A DNA stretch of 64,000 bases, taken from the NCBI RefSeq assembly GCF_022758235.1, contig NZ_JALEBG010000003.1, forward strand, positions 620,001 through 684,000, written 5' to 3'. Made by a program: the position numbers and the translations under genes. The notes below the pieces were generated by a model that made no database searches, was not told where the DNA came from, and saw only the letters and a list, made by a program, of their open reading frames with translations. Source of the DNA: Pontibacter liquoris (lineage in GTDB: Bacteria > Bacteroidota > Bacteroidia > Cytophagales > Hymenobacteraceae). Positions 40,742 to 49,394 of the stretch are shown here, piece after piece (positions within the stretch are counted from its first letter, which is position 1; every line of letters starts with the position of its first letter).

Positions 40742-41275
40742 ATGAGAACACAACTCTTTGCAGCATTTCTTATAGCCTTCTCTTTTCAAGTGAAAGCCCA
40801 AACAGCATCTACTGACAGTCGCAAAAAGGCAATCTTTGTAGAAGCTTTTGGTCAAGGCTTACATGCATCTGTTAACTACGACATGCGATTTAACAAGGGG
40901 GTGCAGAGTGGGCTTGGTTTCCGTTTGGGTGTTGGCGGAATTTTTACAGGAACAGCGAATGCTGACGCAGGAAAGGAAGCCACAGGTGTAATAGCTTTTC
41001 CAGTAGGCTTAAATTACCTGGTTGGCGAAAATAGAAACTCATTTGAAGCTGGTATTGGACTAACGCCTCATTATGCGCAAACTGACATTTACAGCTCCAC
41101 AAGACCTGAAATTGTAGATCAGAATGGTTGGGGGACAAACGGCTATTTGAATGTAGGGTACCGCTTTCAACCGTTGAGCAAAGGATTGATGTTTAGGCTC
41201 AATTGGACTCCTGTAATTAACAGCACAGGCTTCTTAGCACAAAATTTTGGTGTCTCAGCAGGGTATAGCTTCTAA
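40742..41275 (+). CDS. Putative exported outer-membrane beta-barrel protein
   Basis: 177 aa with a signal peptide (cleaved about residue 19, after VKAQ). The rest has alternating hydrophobic, glycine-rich strands ending in an aromatic residue (GVSAGYSF), typical of a small outer-membrane barrel. No named family. Codon and base composition is AT-richer than the flanking genes. It lies in a stretch bounded by AT-rich spacers with a palindromic element, which suggests recent acquisition (inference). Confidence 0.65.
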   Translation: MRTQLFAAFLIAFSFQVKAQTASTDSRKKAIFVEAFGQGLHASVNYDMRFNKGVQSGLGFRLGVGGIFTGTANADAGKEATGVIAFPVGLNYLVGENRNSFEAGIGLTPHYAQTDIYSSTRPEIVDQNGWGTNGYLNVGYRFQPLSKGLMFRLNWTPVINSTGFLAQNFGVSAGYSF

Positions 41276-41367
41276 AGGAAGATGAGCGTTTGAAAAATAA
41301 GATTTACAGTGCTCCTATAGTTACTTAATACTATAACAGTGGTTCTGAGCAAACTTTTGTCAACCCA

Positions 41368-41412
41368 GCACATAAGCCATACTGCAGCTGACGCCTTGCT
41401 CGCGTTATGTGC
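41368..41412. repeat. Inverted repeat, attC/REP-like
   Basis: GCACATAA and TTATGTGC face each other across 29 nt, with a weaker CAG/CTG extension outside (broken by AAA on the right). The core does not fit the canonical GTTRRRY integron site. It lies between two AT-rich orphan genes and may be an integron-like or REP-type element. Confidence 0.4.
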
Positions 41413-41477
41413 AAAGCTGCGCTACAGAAGAATAAGATTATTAATCCGAGCTTCACTGCAAGGATAAACAACGCTAT

Positions 41478-41849
41478 ATGAACTCAAGAGCCATAGAACA
41501 AATAAAACGAGTGATGTTAACCGCAGCCTTCCTGAACTTGTGTATGGCTGGTGCCTATGCGCAAACTGCCGAACGGCATGTCAAGCAGTTTCCACCAATT
41601 GGGAATAAGCCGCTTGATCTAAAATACCTTGGACGTGATTCCTCCTCTGTTTTAGAGCGCATCAATAAGTATGGTGTGGCGAGCAGATACCTGACACAGC
41701 AGAAAGAAGTAAATGTGCGCCAGAAGACAGAGAAGCTGCAGTCTCAAATGCCCGTTATGCAGCCAGATTCTTCCATAAAATTTCATATTCTCGCTGCCGT
41801 ACCTGATACTACTATTCAGTATCATATGCGGGTTAAGAAGGCAGAGTAA
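41478..41849 (+). CDS. Exported hypothetical protein
   Basis: 123 aa with a signal peptide (hydrophobic about residues 11-27, ending AYAQ). The mature part is charged and helical (YGVASRYLTQQKEVNVRQKTEK) with no recognised family. It is AT-rich like its upstream neighbour. It is probably periplasmic. Function unknown. Confidence 0.55.
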   Translation: MNSRAIEQIKRVMLTAAFLNLCMAGAYAQTAERHVKQFPPIGNKPLDLKYLGRDSSSVLERINKYGVASRYLTQQKEVNVRQKTEKLQSQMPVMQPDSSIKFHILAAVPDTTIQYHMRVKKAE

Positions 41850-41892
41850 ATAACGTAATCATACTTATCACCTAACCTTTATACCCTTTAAA

Positions 41893-42291
41893 ATGAATAC
41901 AAAATTACTCATGTCGGTAAGCGCTGTTGTACTTGGCGTAACAGGCCTTTGTCTCTCTTTTTTCCCAGAGGAGATTTCCAATCACCTCGGTATGACCGGC
42001 GCTTCTGCCATACTCCTGCAGGTATTAGGCGCGCTGTATTTCGGATTCGCCATCCTTAACTGGACAGCCAAAGCCAACCTGATTGGGGGCATTTACAGCA
42101 AGCCGGTGGCTGTGGGCAACCTGGCGCATTTCATGATCGCGGCCCTTGCCCTGATCAAACTTACCGTGAAGGATGCCGGTAGCCTGCCTTACTTGTGGGT
42201 TGCTACTTTGATCTATGTTGTTTTTGCCTTGCTTTTTGGATACGTTTTCTTCACCTCCCCTGCCCTGAACAACAAGCCCGCTAAAGTATAA
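41893..42291 (+). CDS. Small four-TM membrane protein
   Basis: 132 aa with four predicted membrane helices (about 7-22, 35-55, 72-92, 100-121). It has no charged motif that would identify a transporter and no named family that I can claim. It starts 43 nt after the upstream gene, and the effector-binding protein follows 10 nt downstream, so the three may be co-expressed. Confidence 0.6.
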   Translation: MNTKLLMSVSAVVLGVTGLCLSFFPEEISNHLGMTGASAILLQVLGALYFGFAILNWTAKANLIGGIYSKPVAVGNLAHFMIAALALIKLTVKDAGSLPYLWVATLIYVVFALLFGYVFFTSPALNNKPAKV

Positions 42292-42301
42292 CCAACATGG
42301 A

Positions 42302-42787
42302 ATGGAACCACGGATAGAAACGCTGGCGGAAAAGAAACTGGTCGGAAAGCGGCTTAGAATGAGCTTCGCCCACGACCGCACCTTCGAGTTGTGGCGCAGC
42401 TTTATGCCGGAACGCAACAGCATAAAGCACGGCGTTTCTACTGACCTGTTCTCGCTCCAGGTGTATGAGGCAGCCCATGACTTTACGTTTCTGAACCCCG
42501 CGGCAGAGTTTGAGAATTGGGCGGCAAAAGAAGTGTCTGACTTTGCGGATGTGCCGGCCGGCATGGAAGCCTTTACCCTGTCGGGCGGCTTATATGCCGT
42601 TTTCCTGCATAAAGGTGCTGCGGCTACCGGTCCCGAAACGTTCCGCTACATTTTCGGTTCCTGGCTGCCACATTCTGGGTACGAACTGGACAACAGGCCG
42701 CATTTCGAAATCCTGGGGCCAAAATACAAAAACAACGATCCCGCATCGGAAGAAGATATCTGGATCCCGATCAGAAAGAAAGTATAG
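42302..42787 (+). CDS. GyrI-like / AraC effector-binding domain protein
   Basis: 161 aa stand-alone ligand-binding domain. The pattern MEPRIETLAEKKLVGKRL, then SGGLYAVFLHKG, then SWLPHSGYELDNRPHFEIL matches GyrI-like small-molecule-binding proteins. There is no helix-turn-helix. Stand-alone members bind or sequester hydrophobic compounds. It follows the four-TM gene by 10 nt. Confidence 0.8.
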   Translation: MEPRIETLAEKKLVGKRLRMSFAHDRTFELWRSFMPERNSIKHGVSTDLFSLQVYEAAHDFTFLNPAAEFENWAAKEVSDFADVPAGMEAFTLSGGLYAVFLHKGAAATGPETFRYIFGSWLPHSGYELDNRPHFEILGPKYKNNDPASEEDIWIPIRKKV

Positions 42788-42914
42788 TACCGGCCTCTTG
42801 TCTTACTTCTAACTTTCGGTACTGTCTGCTCCCTCTCCGGCTGTTACTATGTTCGGGCTGAAACCAGGATCCGCAGGTGTTTCCATGCTTTCATCTACTA
42901 GAAAGAGTAAAACT

Positions 42915-43607
42915 ATGTTTATCGGCCATTTTGCTGCCGGGTTTGCAGGCAAATCCGCAGCACCCAAACTATCACTCGGCACGCTGTTTCTGGCAGCACA
43001 GTTTTTAGACCTGCTCTGGCCTACGTTGCTGCTCCTACACCTGGAGCATGTCGAGATCGCTCCTTCGCCGGAGAGCTTTAACCCGTTGCACTTTACCAGC
43101 TATCCTATCTCACACAGCCTGCTGCTGGTACTGGGCTGGGGCTTGCTGTTCGGGGCAGTCTACTGGATGCTGCGCAAAGACCTGCGCACCGCCGTAGTAC
43201 TGGGCTTACTGGTAATCAGCCACTGGTTCCTCGACTTGGCGGTGCACCTGCCCGACCTGCCGTTATACCCGGGCAACTCGCCCCTGCTGGGGCTGGGCCT
43301 CTGGAAATCTACCACAGCCACCCTTTTGGTTGAGGGACTGCTTTTTATACTTGGCGTGGGGCTATACCTGCGCAGAACGACTCCTAAAAACAAAACGGGT
43401 GTATACAGCTTATGGGCATTGGTGGTTTTTCTTGTGATCGTGTACGTAGCCAATGTTTTCGGCCCGGTGCCACCAAGCGAAACAGCTGTAGCCTGGGGTT
43501 CGCAGCTGCAATGGTTGTTTATACTATGGGCCTACTGGGTAGACCGCAATCGTGCCGTGAAAGCAAAGCCCCTGCAAATGCCCTCCGGCATCCAGCCAGC
43601 TTTATAA
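42915..43607 (+). CDS. Membrane protein with seven or so helices (YdjM-like)
   Basis: 230 aa from the ATG at 42915 (MFIGHFAAGFAGKSA), preferred over an upstream in-frame ATG that adds an unlike 22-residue tail. The HFAAGF start and the SHWFLDLAVHLPDLPL segment recall metal-dependent membrane hydrolases of the YdjM type, whose function is unclear. It ends at a bidirectional terminator. Confidence 0.7.
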   Translation: MFIGHFAAGFAGKSAAPKLSLGTLFLAAQFLDLLWPTLLLLHLEHVEIAPSPESFNPLHFTSYPISHSLLLVLGWGLLFGAVYWMLRKDLRTAVVLGLLVISHWFLDLAVHLPDLPLYPGNSPLLGLGLWKSTTATLLVEGLLFILGVGLYLRRTTPKNKTGVYSLWALVVFLVIVYVANVFGPVPPSETAVAWGSQLQWLFILWAYWVDRNRAVKAKPLQMPSGIQPAL

Positions 43608-43636
43608 AAAAAGAGAAAGGCAGTATAGCCCTCACC

Positions 43637-43676
43637 AACGCAAAGCGGCAGGCCAAATGGCCTGCCGCTTTGCGTT
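43637..43676. terminator. Bidirectional terminator between convergent genes
   Basis: An 18-bp stem (43637-43654 with 43659-43676) around an AAAT loop serves the plus-strand membrane gene and the minus-strand periplasmic protein gene. Confidence 0.88.
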
Positions 43677-43697
43677 TATGCTGATACTTGGTTTGTA

Positions 43698-44162
43698 TTA
43701 GCCGTTATACTTCTGATGGCGCTCCCCGCCCTGGCGTGTGCCTCTTTCCTTACGCTGTGCCCGCATCTGCTCCCGCTTTTCCTGGTACTGGGCATACTGC
43801 TTTTTGGTCAGGATATCTTTCAAGCTGGCTTCATAGGCGGCATGGTGCGCTTTCTTTTGCTCGCGTTGCGCAGGGCTCAGCTTTTCTCCGCGTGTATGGT
43901 CGGCCCGAAGGGCCTGCATTTCCTGCGACTGCTTTAAATTAAGTGCCTCCAGCTGTTTGGCCTGCGAATTATTTAAACCCAGTTCCTTCGTAAGCTTTTC
44001 AGTACGTAGTTTGGCGCGCTCTTCCGGGCTTTTCTTTACCCGCTGCCGGTTGCCGTCATGGCGTTCGGTGCGTGTTTTTTTCTCTTGCGGCGTGGTAGTC
44101 TGCGCAAACGTACTTCCGGTTACAAACAGCCCAAGGGCAAGGGCTACGATTATCTTTTTCAT
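43698..44162 (-). CDS. Periplasmic DUF4890/Spy-like protein
   Basis: 154 aa from the ATG at 44162 (MKKIIVALALGLFVTGSTFA). The signal peptide is cut after residue 20. The mature part is a charged helical protein (SPEERAKLRTEKLTKELGLN, LTKKQYAQYQEKREQM) of the DUF4890/Spy-type, a class of periplasmic chaperones or metal-stress proteins. It stands alone. An upstream in-frame extension is rejected because it would precede the signal peptide. Confidence 0.75.
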   Translation of the reverse strand: MKKIIVALALGLFVTGSTFAQTTTPQEKKTRTERHDGNRQRVKKSPEERAKLRTEKLTKELGLNNSQAKQLEALNLKQSQEMQALRADHTRGEKLSPAQREQKKAHHAAYEASLKDILTKKQYAQYQEKREQMRAQRKERGTRQGGERHQKYNG

Positions 44163-44523
44163 TTTATTTCTCTTAAAACCTGTTATTGATCTTGATATAA
44201 CGCAAAGCGGAAGGCCTCTTTTTGCTTCGGTTATACTATACCAAAGGCTATGCCAGTTTTGTAACAAGTACTTTCACAAAAGCAACAGTAATGAAACGGA
44301 TTTTATAGGAGAAGAAAATAACGACGTTGTTTACCGCTTTGGGCCTGGTGTTATTGTGTGCTCTGTAAATCCACTTAGCGTAATCGTCCGCTTATGCCTT
44401 GTAGCTAGACGCTTGCGACAGAAAGGATTGATCCGGAATAACGCCAGCCGGCTTCAACATCATACTTGCCCGCAAGCCGCAGATGCAATACCATGAGCTT
44501 CCAAAGACATTGCTGAAACGGCT
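44163..44523. other. Interval without a recognised gene
   Basis: 361 nt upstream of the Spy-like gene. Open frames on the plus strand here are antisense continuations without domains. No clear TAnnTTTG -7 box or hairpin is seen. Confidence 0.6.
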
Positions 44524-45720
44524 TTAGCGTACCACCTGCTCCAGCACCGCCTCCACCTCTTTGACCAGTTGCTGCCGGTCGAAAAGCTGGCGGCTGATGG
44601 CTGCGCCACGGGCGCCGGCTGCTTCCAGCTCCTGCGGTTGGGCTAGCGCCTGCACTATACCTTGCGCCAATGCTTGCGACTGTTCGGCGGGCACATACCA
44701 GCCACAGCCATGCTGCTCTACAAAGCGCTTCGTCCAGCCAGGGTTCGTCACAATCACCGGGGTACCGCAGGCAAGGCTGTCGTAGAACTTCGCCGGGGAG
44801 TTTGTTTGCAGCACCGGCAGGTCGTTAAAGGTGATCAGACTCAGGTCGGCCAGTTTAAACCACTTGAATATCTCGGGGCGGGGTTGCGGCGGCAGCAGCA
44901 GCAGGTTGGGTACGCGTTGTGCGAGTGCCTGCAGTTGCGACTCATAGTACCCGCTGCCTGCCAGCACAAAGGTTATACTTAGATTGGCAGCCATCGCTTC
45001 GATTGTCTGCAGCAGGGTAGGTATGTCGTTGGCGCGGCCATAGGTGCCGGCATATAACACTACTTTTTTGTGCTGCAGTTTATAGGTATGGCGCAGCTCC
45101 GCCATTTCTTCGGGTTGCACCGCTGCTGCAAGCGCCAGGTCAGTGCCGTTATAGTTTGTGGTGATCTTATCCGGGCTGATGCCTAGGCTTACCACATACT
45201 CAGTCATATCGGGCGAGAGCGTAATAATATGGCTGGCGCTGCGGTAAAGGCGCTTTTCCATGCGGTAGAGGCGCTTCTGCAACAGGCTGTTCTTTACGGC
45301 GCCCATTTGTATCGGAAAACTGGGCCACAGGTCCTGCACTTCAAACACCCAGGGCACGCCCCGCAGCCGGGCTACCTGCGCTACTACCCACGCCGTACTC
45401 AACGGGGTAGACACGGCCCACAACACATCCGGCGTTTGCAGCTGCATGGCTTTTCTAAAAGCAGCCATGGCAAACCCAATGAACGATTTGAGCCGCTGCA
45501 CCACGCCCATGCTGTTGGCATAGGGCACCGGGCACTCGTGCAACTCCACCCCTGTTGGTGCCCAGCTATAGGTATCCGTAATGCGCGTGCGCCGCCAACC
45601 ATCGCTGGCTACCAGGCTTACCCGGTGCCGCAAGGCCAACTGCGCCAGAAAAGTATAATGGCGGCAGGTAGCAGGGCAATCGGGGTTGTGGTGGTGCTGG
45701 TTTACAACGGCAATGTGCAT
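44524..45720 (-). CDS. GT4 glycosyltransferase (WcaI-like)
   Basis: 398 aa GT-B enzyme. The N-terminal domain has VNQHHHNPDCPATCRHYTFL, and the C-terminal donor domain has VLYAGTYGRANDIPTLLQTI and DSLACGTPVIVTNPG. It transfers a nucleotide-sugar residue in envelope or exopolysaccharide assembly. It is not clustered with other polysaccharide genes in this window. An AT-rich repeat lies upstream. Confidence 0.85.
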   Translation of the reverse strand: MHIAVVNQHHHNPDCPATCRHYTFLAQLALRHRVSLVASDGWRRTRITDTYSWAPTGVELHECPVPYANSMGVVQRLKSFIGFAMAAFRKAMQLQTPDVLWAVSTPLSTAWVVAQVARLRGVPWVFEVQDLWPSFPIQMGAVKNSLLQKRLYRMEKRLYRSASHIITLSPDMTEYVVSLGISPDKITTNYNGTDLALAAAVQPEEMAELRHTYKLQHKKVVLYAGTYGRANDIPTLLQTIEAMAANLSITFVLAGSGYYESQLQALAQRVPNLLLLPPQPRPEIFKWFKLADLSLITFNDLPVLQTNSPAKFYDSLACGTPVIVTNPGWTKRFVEQHGCGWYVPAEQSQALAQGIVQALAQPQELEAAGARGAAISRQLFDRQQLVKEVEAVLEQVVR

Positions 45721-45727
45721 TTCAGAT

Positions 45728-45895
45728 TGTTGATTGCTATTTGTTAGTTGTTAATGGTTAATGGTTGAATTGCTGCATTGTTGAATTGTTTTTTCTTGAA
45801 TGGCTGAATCAAACTTCTTCTGGCCCGGGCTCCTGTAATGTTTATACATCAAAACAACAATCAACCATTTAACAATACAGCCATTAACAACCAAC
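45728..45895. repeat. AT-rich inverted repeat region, partly shared with 62.06 kb
   Basis: The left arm (about 45728-45800) is made of TTGTTAATGGTTAATGGTTG-type phrases; the right arm (about 45852-45895) carries the complementary phrases. The right arm on the minus strand reads TTGTTAAATGGTTGATTGTTG, which recurs at about 62069-62092. Confidence 0.55.
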
Positions 45896-45896
45896 C

Positions 45897-46901
45897 TTAA
45901 CGTCTTCGCTCAGGCTTATACTTTGATCCGCTGAAGATCTTCTGGTAATCGGTTTCCTCCATCAGCTGGGGCAACGTTACATCGGGGTTGCGTTCCATAT
46001 ACTTGCGCACGATCTGCCAGCCTACCCAGGTGCCCAGCCGGCCGGGCGCTTTGGCATCGATCTCAGGCGTGGCCGGCCGCTCGCCGATATACTTGTTTAC
46101 CAGGAACGGGCTTTTTTCATACAGCAGGCCTTTCTCAATAAAATGTGCCCAGATGCGGCCTTCGTTGTAGTTAATATCCGCCACCTGCTGCCCCGAGTAC
46201 CCGATAATAGCCGAATCAGGGGCGCAGGGCATAACGGACTGCACAAAATAATAGGCCTTACCTGTGTTGATCATCTCGGCCAGCAGATTACGATCCTTTG
46301 TGCTGGTTTTGTTAAAGTTGTTAGACAGCAGCAACATAGCCGCCGGCACCATGCCCTGCCGCTGGTAGCGCTTCAGGATATACTCGTATACTTTGGGCCG
46401 GTACTTTGCCTTGGGTCCGATAAAATAATCTAGGCCAAATACCAGCAGGCTATCCGACACGAACAGGTCATTGCCCATACTTCCCAGCCCGGTCACGAAG
46501 GTCTTTACCTGCGGCACATGGTACTTGGGGTAATGGTATTTGATCACTTTAAATGCCGTTTCCAGTTGCTGCTCTTCAGAGCGCATATCTGCAAATGTTT
46601 GCTCGGCCTGCATCTCCAGCGTGTCCAGCGCCGGGTTGGTAGCCAGCTCATAAAGGGGCGTTATTAGCAGCGAGTCGGAGGGGTATTGCCTGCGCTGCAA
46701 ATACTTATCTGCAAAAAGCGGGTGCTCCTGCAGGAAGCGGGCAATATCCTGGCGGCTCGTGGCTGCAAAAAAAGGCTTTTCCAACCGTTCAATCTTCACA
46801 TCCACAGGCATTTTGGCAATATCGTCCGGCAGCTCGCAGCCTTTCTTGCCGCAGCCCAGGCAGCAGAGCATTATTGCTAATATGGAAAATCTATAATACA
46901 T
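45897..46901 (-). CDS. gldB: Gliding motility lipoprotein GldB
   Basis: 334 aa. The lipoprotein signal ends in LGCGKKGC. Family-typical features include YPKYHVPQVKTFVTGLGSMG in the centre and GRLGTWVGWQIVRKYMERNP followed by QKIFSGSKYKPE at the C-terminus. GldB is an essential gliding/type IX secretion-associated lipoprotein. It is divergent from an outer-membrane barrel gene, and the two promoters interleave. Other gld genes (gldE, gldD) lie about 7 kb away in this window. Confidence 0.9.
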   Translation of the reverse strand: MYYRFSILAIMLCCLGCGKKGCELPDDIAKMPVDVKIERLEKPFFAATSRQDIARFLQEHPLFADKYLQRRQYPSDSLLITPLYELATNPALDTLEMQAEQTFADMRSEEQQLETAFKVIKYHYPKYHVPQVKTFVTGLGSMGNDLFVSDSLLVFGLDYFIGPKAKYRPKVYEYILKRYQRQGMVPAAMLLLSNNFNKTSTKDRNLLAEMINTGKAYYFVQSVMPCAPDSAIIGYSGQQVADINYNEGRIWAHFIEKGLLYEKSPFLVNKYIGERPATPEIDAKAPGRLGTWVGWQIVRKYMERNPDVTLPQLMEETDYQKIFSGSKYKPERRR

Positions 46902-46908
46902 TGTTTCG

Positions 46909-46916
46909 TATGTTTG
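46909..46916 (+). promoter_or_regulatory. -7 box of the outer-membrane barrel gene
   Basis: TATGTTTG fits TAnnTTTG, 62 nt before the ATG. It is separated by only 2 nt from the divergent gldB -7 box. Confidence 0.6.
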
Positions 46917-46918
46917 TA

Positions 46919-46926
46919 CAAAAATA
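46919..46926 (-). promoter_or_regulatory. -7 box of gldB
   Basis: On the minus strand TATTTTTG fits TAnnTTTG, 18 nt before the gldB ATG. Together with the plus-strand box it brackets the palindrome TTTGTACAAA. Confidence 0.6.
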
Positions 46927-46977
46927 GCCTGATGTTACGTATTAGGGTAACACCATTGCTTCAATTTAACTACGCTA

Positions 46978-47640
46978 ATGAAGAAACTTACACTTTTATT
47001 GCTCTTTTTATGCGCCGGTTTCACGGCTATGGCGCAGATCGAAATCGGCCTGCAGGTATCGCCTACCATTGCGGGCAACCGTTTTGTGGCCGAAGACAAG
47101 TATAACCTGCAAAAAGAGAGCAGCAGCCTGCACCTGGGAGTCGGCGTGGTAGCCGATTATTTCTTTGCACAGAACTACGCTTTCAGCACCGGCCTGATGT
47201 ACCGCGGCAAGGGTAGCGAGATCAAGTATAGCTACAACCGCCAGGATGGTAACCCGCCTGTTAGCGGAAAGGATGATATTTCGCTCCAGTACATTGAAAT
47301 TCCGGTTTCGCTTAAGCTGTTCACCAACGAGGTGGCCCCCGGCACAGTGGCATACATCCAGGTAGGCGGCTCGTTAAACACCAAAGTAGCGGCCACCGTG
47401 AACGACAAAAAAGTAATAGACGGCCAGAAGGTAGGCAAGCGCTTTAACGTGTTCGAAGCGGATGCCCTGCTGGGTGCCGGTGCCGAGTTTCAGCTGGGTG
47501 AAAGCACCAAATTATTTGCCGGCCTCACCTATCACCGCGGCTTAAACAATATAGATGATTATTACCGCAAAGTGCTCGACGATAAAAACGTGTCGGTCAA
47601 GAACAACAGCGTTTCGCTGGACTTTGGCGTCAAGTTCTAA
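46978..47640 (+). CDS. Outer-membrane beta-barrel protein (PorT-like fold)
   Basis: 220 aa with a signal peptide (cut about residue 20). The rest is beta-barrel strands typical of the OMP_b-brl_2/PorT class: IEIGLQVSPTIAGNRFV, GVVADYFFAQNYAFSTGLMY, and closing SVSLDFGVKF. PorT itself is a type IX secretion component; membership is only at fold level here. It is divergent from gldB and ends at a strong terminator. Confidence 0.8.
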   Translation: MKKLTLLLLFLCAGFTAMAQIEIGLQVSPTIAGNRFVAEDKYNLQKESSSLHLGVGVVADYFFAQNYAFSTGLMYRGKGSEIKYSYNRQDGNPPVSGKDDISLQYIEIPVSLKLFTNEVAPGTVAYIQVGGSLNTKVAATVNDKKVIDGQKVGKRFNVFEADALLGAGAEFQLGESTKLFAGLTYHRGLNNIDDYYRKVLDDKNVSVKNNSVSLDFGVKF

Positions 47641-47660
47641 GCCTATACTTCCTATTTCAT

Positions 47661-47698
47661 AAAGAAGCCGCTCCGATAGCTATCGGAGCGGCTTCTTT
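47661..47698. terminator. Bidirectional terminator after the barrel gene and rng
   Basis: A perfect 18-bp stem with a 2-nt loop (AAAGAAGCCGCTCCGATA and its complement) with T-rich tails on both strands serves the two convergent genes. Confidence 0.92.
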
Positions 47699-47713
47699 GT
47701 TTTAATCCTTTTA

Positions 47714-49312
47714 TTATTCTTCGTCAGTATCCGGCACCACGCTCACATCGGTCAGTGTGGCACGCAATTCAATTTCATCGCCCCGTTCGTCCATCACCTT
47801 AAAGTCGGTAATGCCAAGCGATGTATCTTTTACCAGCTTGATCCACTTAAAGTACTTAAAGAACCATTTTACCTGCTTCGAGAGCAGCCCTTTGGTATAG
47901 TAGGCATGCACGAAAGGGTGCAGGTAAAGCTCCAGGCTTTTGTGGTTGTGGCTTGTCAGCAGGTCGTCTACCGCTGCATCAATTTCGTCTGTCACCAGAA
48001 TACTGGCGGTAATTTTACCGGTGCCGCCGCAGGTGGGGCAAACTTCGCCGGTAATAATGTTTTGCTCCGGCCTTACACGCTGACGGGTAATCTGCATGAG
48101 GCCAAATTTAGAGATGGGGAGAATGGTAGACTTTGAACGGTCTCTCCGCATTTCCTCTTTCACTACTTCAAAAACTTTCTGGCGGTTTTCGGGCGACTTC
48201 ATATCGATGAAGTCAATGACAATGATACCACCAAGATCCCGGAGGCGTAACTGGCGGGCCACTTCTTTGGCAGCCGTCATGTTCACATTCAGCGCCGTGG
48301 CCTCCTGATCGGTTTCGGTATTGGACTTGTTCCCACTGTTAACATCTACCACATGCAGGGCTTCGGTATGCTCTATTACCAGGTATCCGCCACCAGGTAT
48401 AGTTACTGTTTTACCAAAGGCAGCCTTCAGCTGCTTTTCAATGTTAAAGTGTTCGTAGGTTTTGGTTTTACCGGTGTAATGCTTCAGAATCCGTAGTTTC
48501 TCTGGCGCAATACTGCCGATGTACGTTTTGATCTCGTCATAGAGCGTGGTATCATCCACCACTATGTTGTCAAAACTCTCGTTTAACAGATCTCTCAAAA
48601 TGGAAGAAGAACGGTTGAGCTCCCCAATGATCTTATCACATGGTTTGGCTACCCGCAATGTCTTAAACCCTTCCTCCCAGTTGTCGAGCATGTTGCGCAG
48701 ATCTTTGTCAAGCTCTGCTACCTCACGTCCTTCGGCCACCGTACGGATGATCACGCCGAAGTTCTCCGGCTTTATACTTGTGATCAGGCGCTTGAGGCGG
48801 GTGCGTTCTTCTTTGCTGACGATCTTCTTGGATACGCTGACCGTGTTTGAAAACGGCACCAGCACCAGGTAGCGGCCGGCTAAAGATATCTCGCAGGAAA
48901 GCCGTGGGCCTTTGGTGGAAATAGGTTCTTTTACGATCTGGACCAGCAGCTGCTGCCCTTTTTTAAGGACGTCGGCTATCTTGCCCAGTTTGTCTATTTC
49001 CGGCTCAAACTTAAACTGGTTGAGTTTGGGGGTTGCGTTCTTCTGTGTCTGTGCTGTTTTTACAAACTTGTTGAGGGTTTTGAAATTGGCGCCCAAGTCA
49101 TGGTAATGCAGGAAAGCATCTTTCTGGTAGCCAATATCAATAAAAGCAGCATTTAGTCCGGGCATTACTTTTTTTACAGTGCCCAGGAAAATATCACCCA
49201 CGATGTAATTCGTGTCTTTTCGTTCGAAGTGATATTCTACGAGCCTTTTATCCTGTAAAAGCGCAATGCGTTCGCCATCCTGAGTAGAATTGATGATTAG
49301 TTCGTTACTCAA
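47714..49312 (-). CDS. rng: Ribonuclease G / RNase E family
   Basis: 532 aa from a TTG start (MSNELIINSTQDGERIALLQ). The S1-like RNA-binding domain is near the N-terminus. The catalytic metal-binding Asp residues are in HVVDVNSGNKSN and IVIDFIDM. The zinc-link motif CPTCGGTG (about 427-434) tethers the dimer. It cleaves single-stranded RNA in 16S rRNA maturation and mRNA decay. It lies downstream of HU, a TPR protein and a 29-aa basic protein on the same strand. Confidence 0.95.
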   Translation of the reverse strand: MSNELIINSTQDGERIALLQDKRLVEYHFERKDTNYIVGDIFLGTVKKVMPGLNAAFIDIGYQKDAFLHYHDLGANFKTLNKFVKTAQTQKNATPKLNQFKFEPEIDKLGKIADVLKKGQQLLVQIVKEPISTKGPRLSCEISLAGRYLVLVPFSNTVSVSKKIVSKEERTRLKRLITSIKPENFGVIIRTVAEGREVAELDKDLRNMLDNWEEGFKTLRVAKPCDKIIGELNRSSSILRDLLNESFDNIVVDDTTLYDEIKTYIGSIAPEKLRILKHYTGKTKTYEHFNIEKQLKAAFGKTVTIPGGGYLVIEHTEALHVVDVNSGNKSNTETDQEATALNVNMTAAKEVARQLRLRDLGGIIVIDFIDMKSPENRQKVFEVVKEEMRRDRSKSTILPISKFGLMQITRQRVRPEQNIITGEVCPTCGGTGKITASILVTDEIDAAVDDLLTSHNHKSLELYLHPFVHAYYTKGLLSKQVKWFFKYFKWIKLVKDTSLGITDFKVMDERGDEIELRATLTDVSVVPDTDEE

Positions 49313-49394
49313 TTTCTCTCAAAGATTAGTTGGATGTATAGACCAAAGCCCACTATTGCACGAGCAATGTGGGCCTCAAATCACGCAGAAGAAA

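Noticed and set aside
41368-41412. Canonical integron attC site
   Set aside because: The arms do not match the RYYYAAC/GTTRRRY core, and no integrase is in the window; it is reported only as attC/REP-like.
43957-44496. A 179-codon plus-strand open frame overlapping the DUF4890/Spy-like gene
   Set aside because: Antisense to a gene with a signal peptide and family match; it has no domain of its own.
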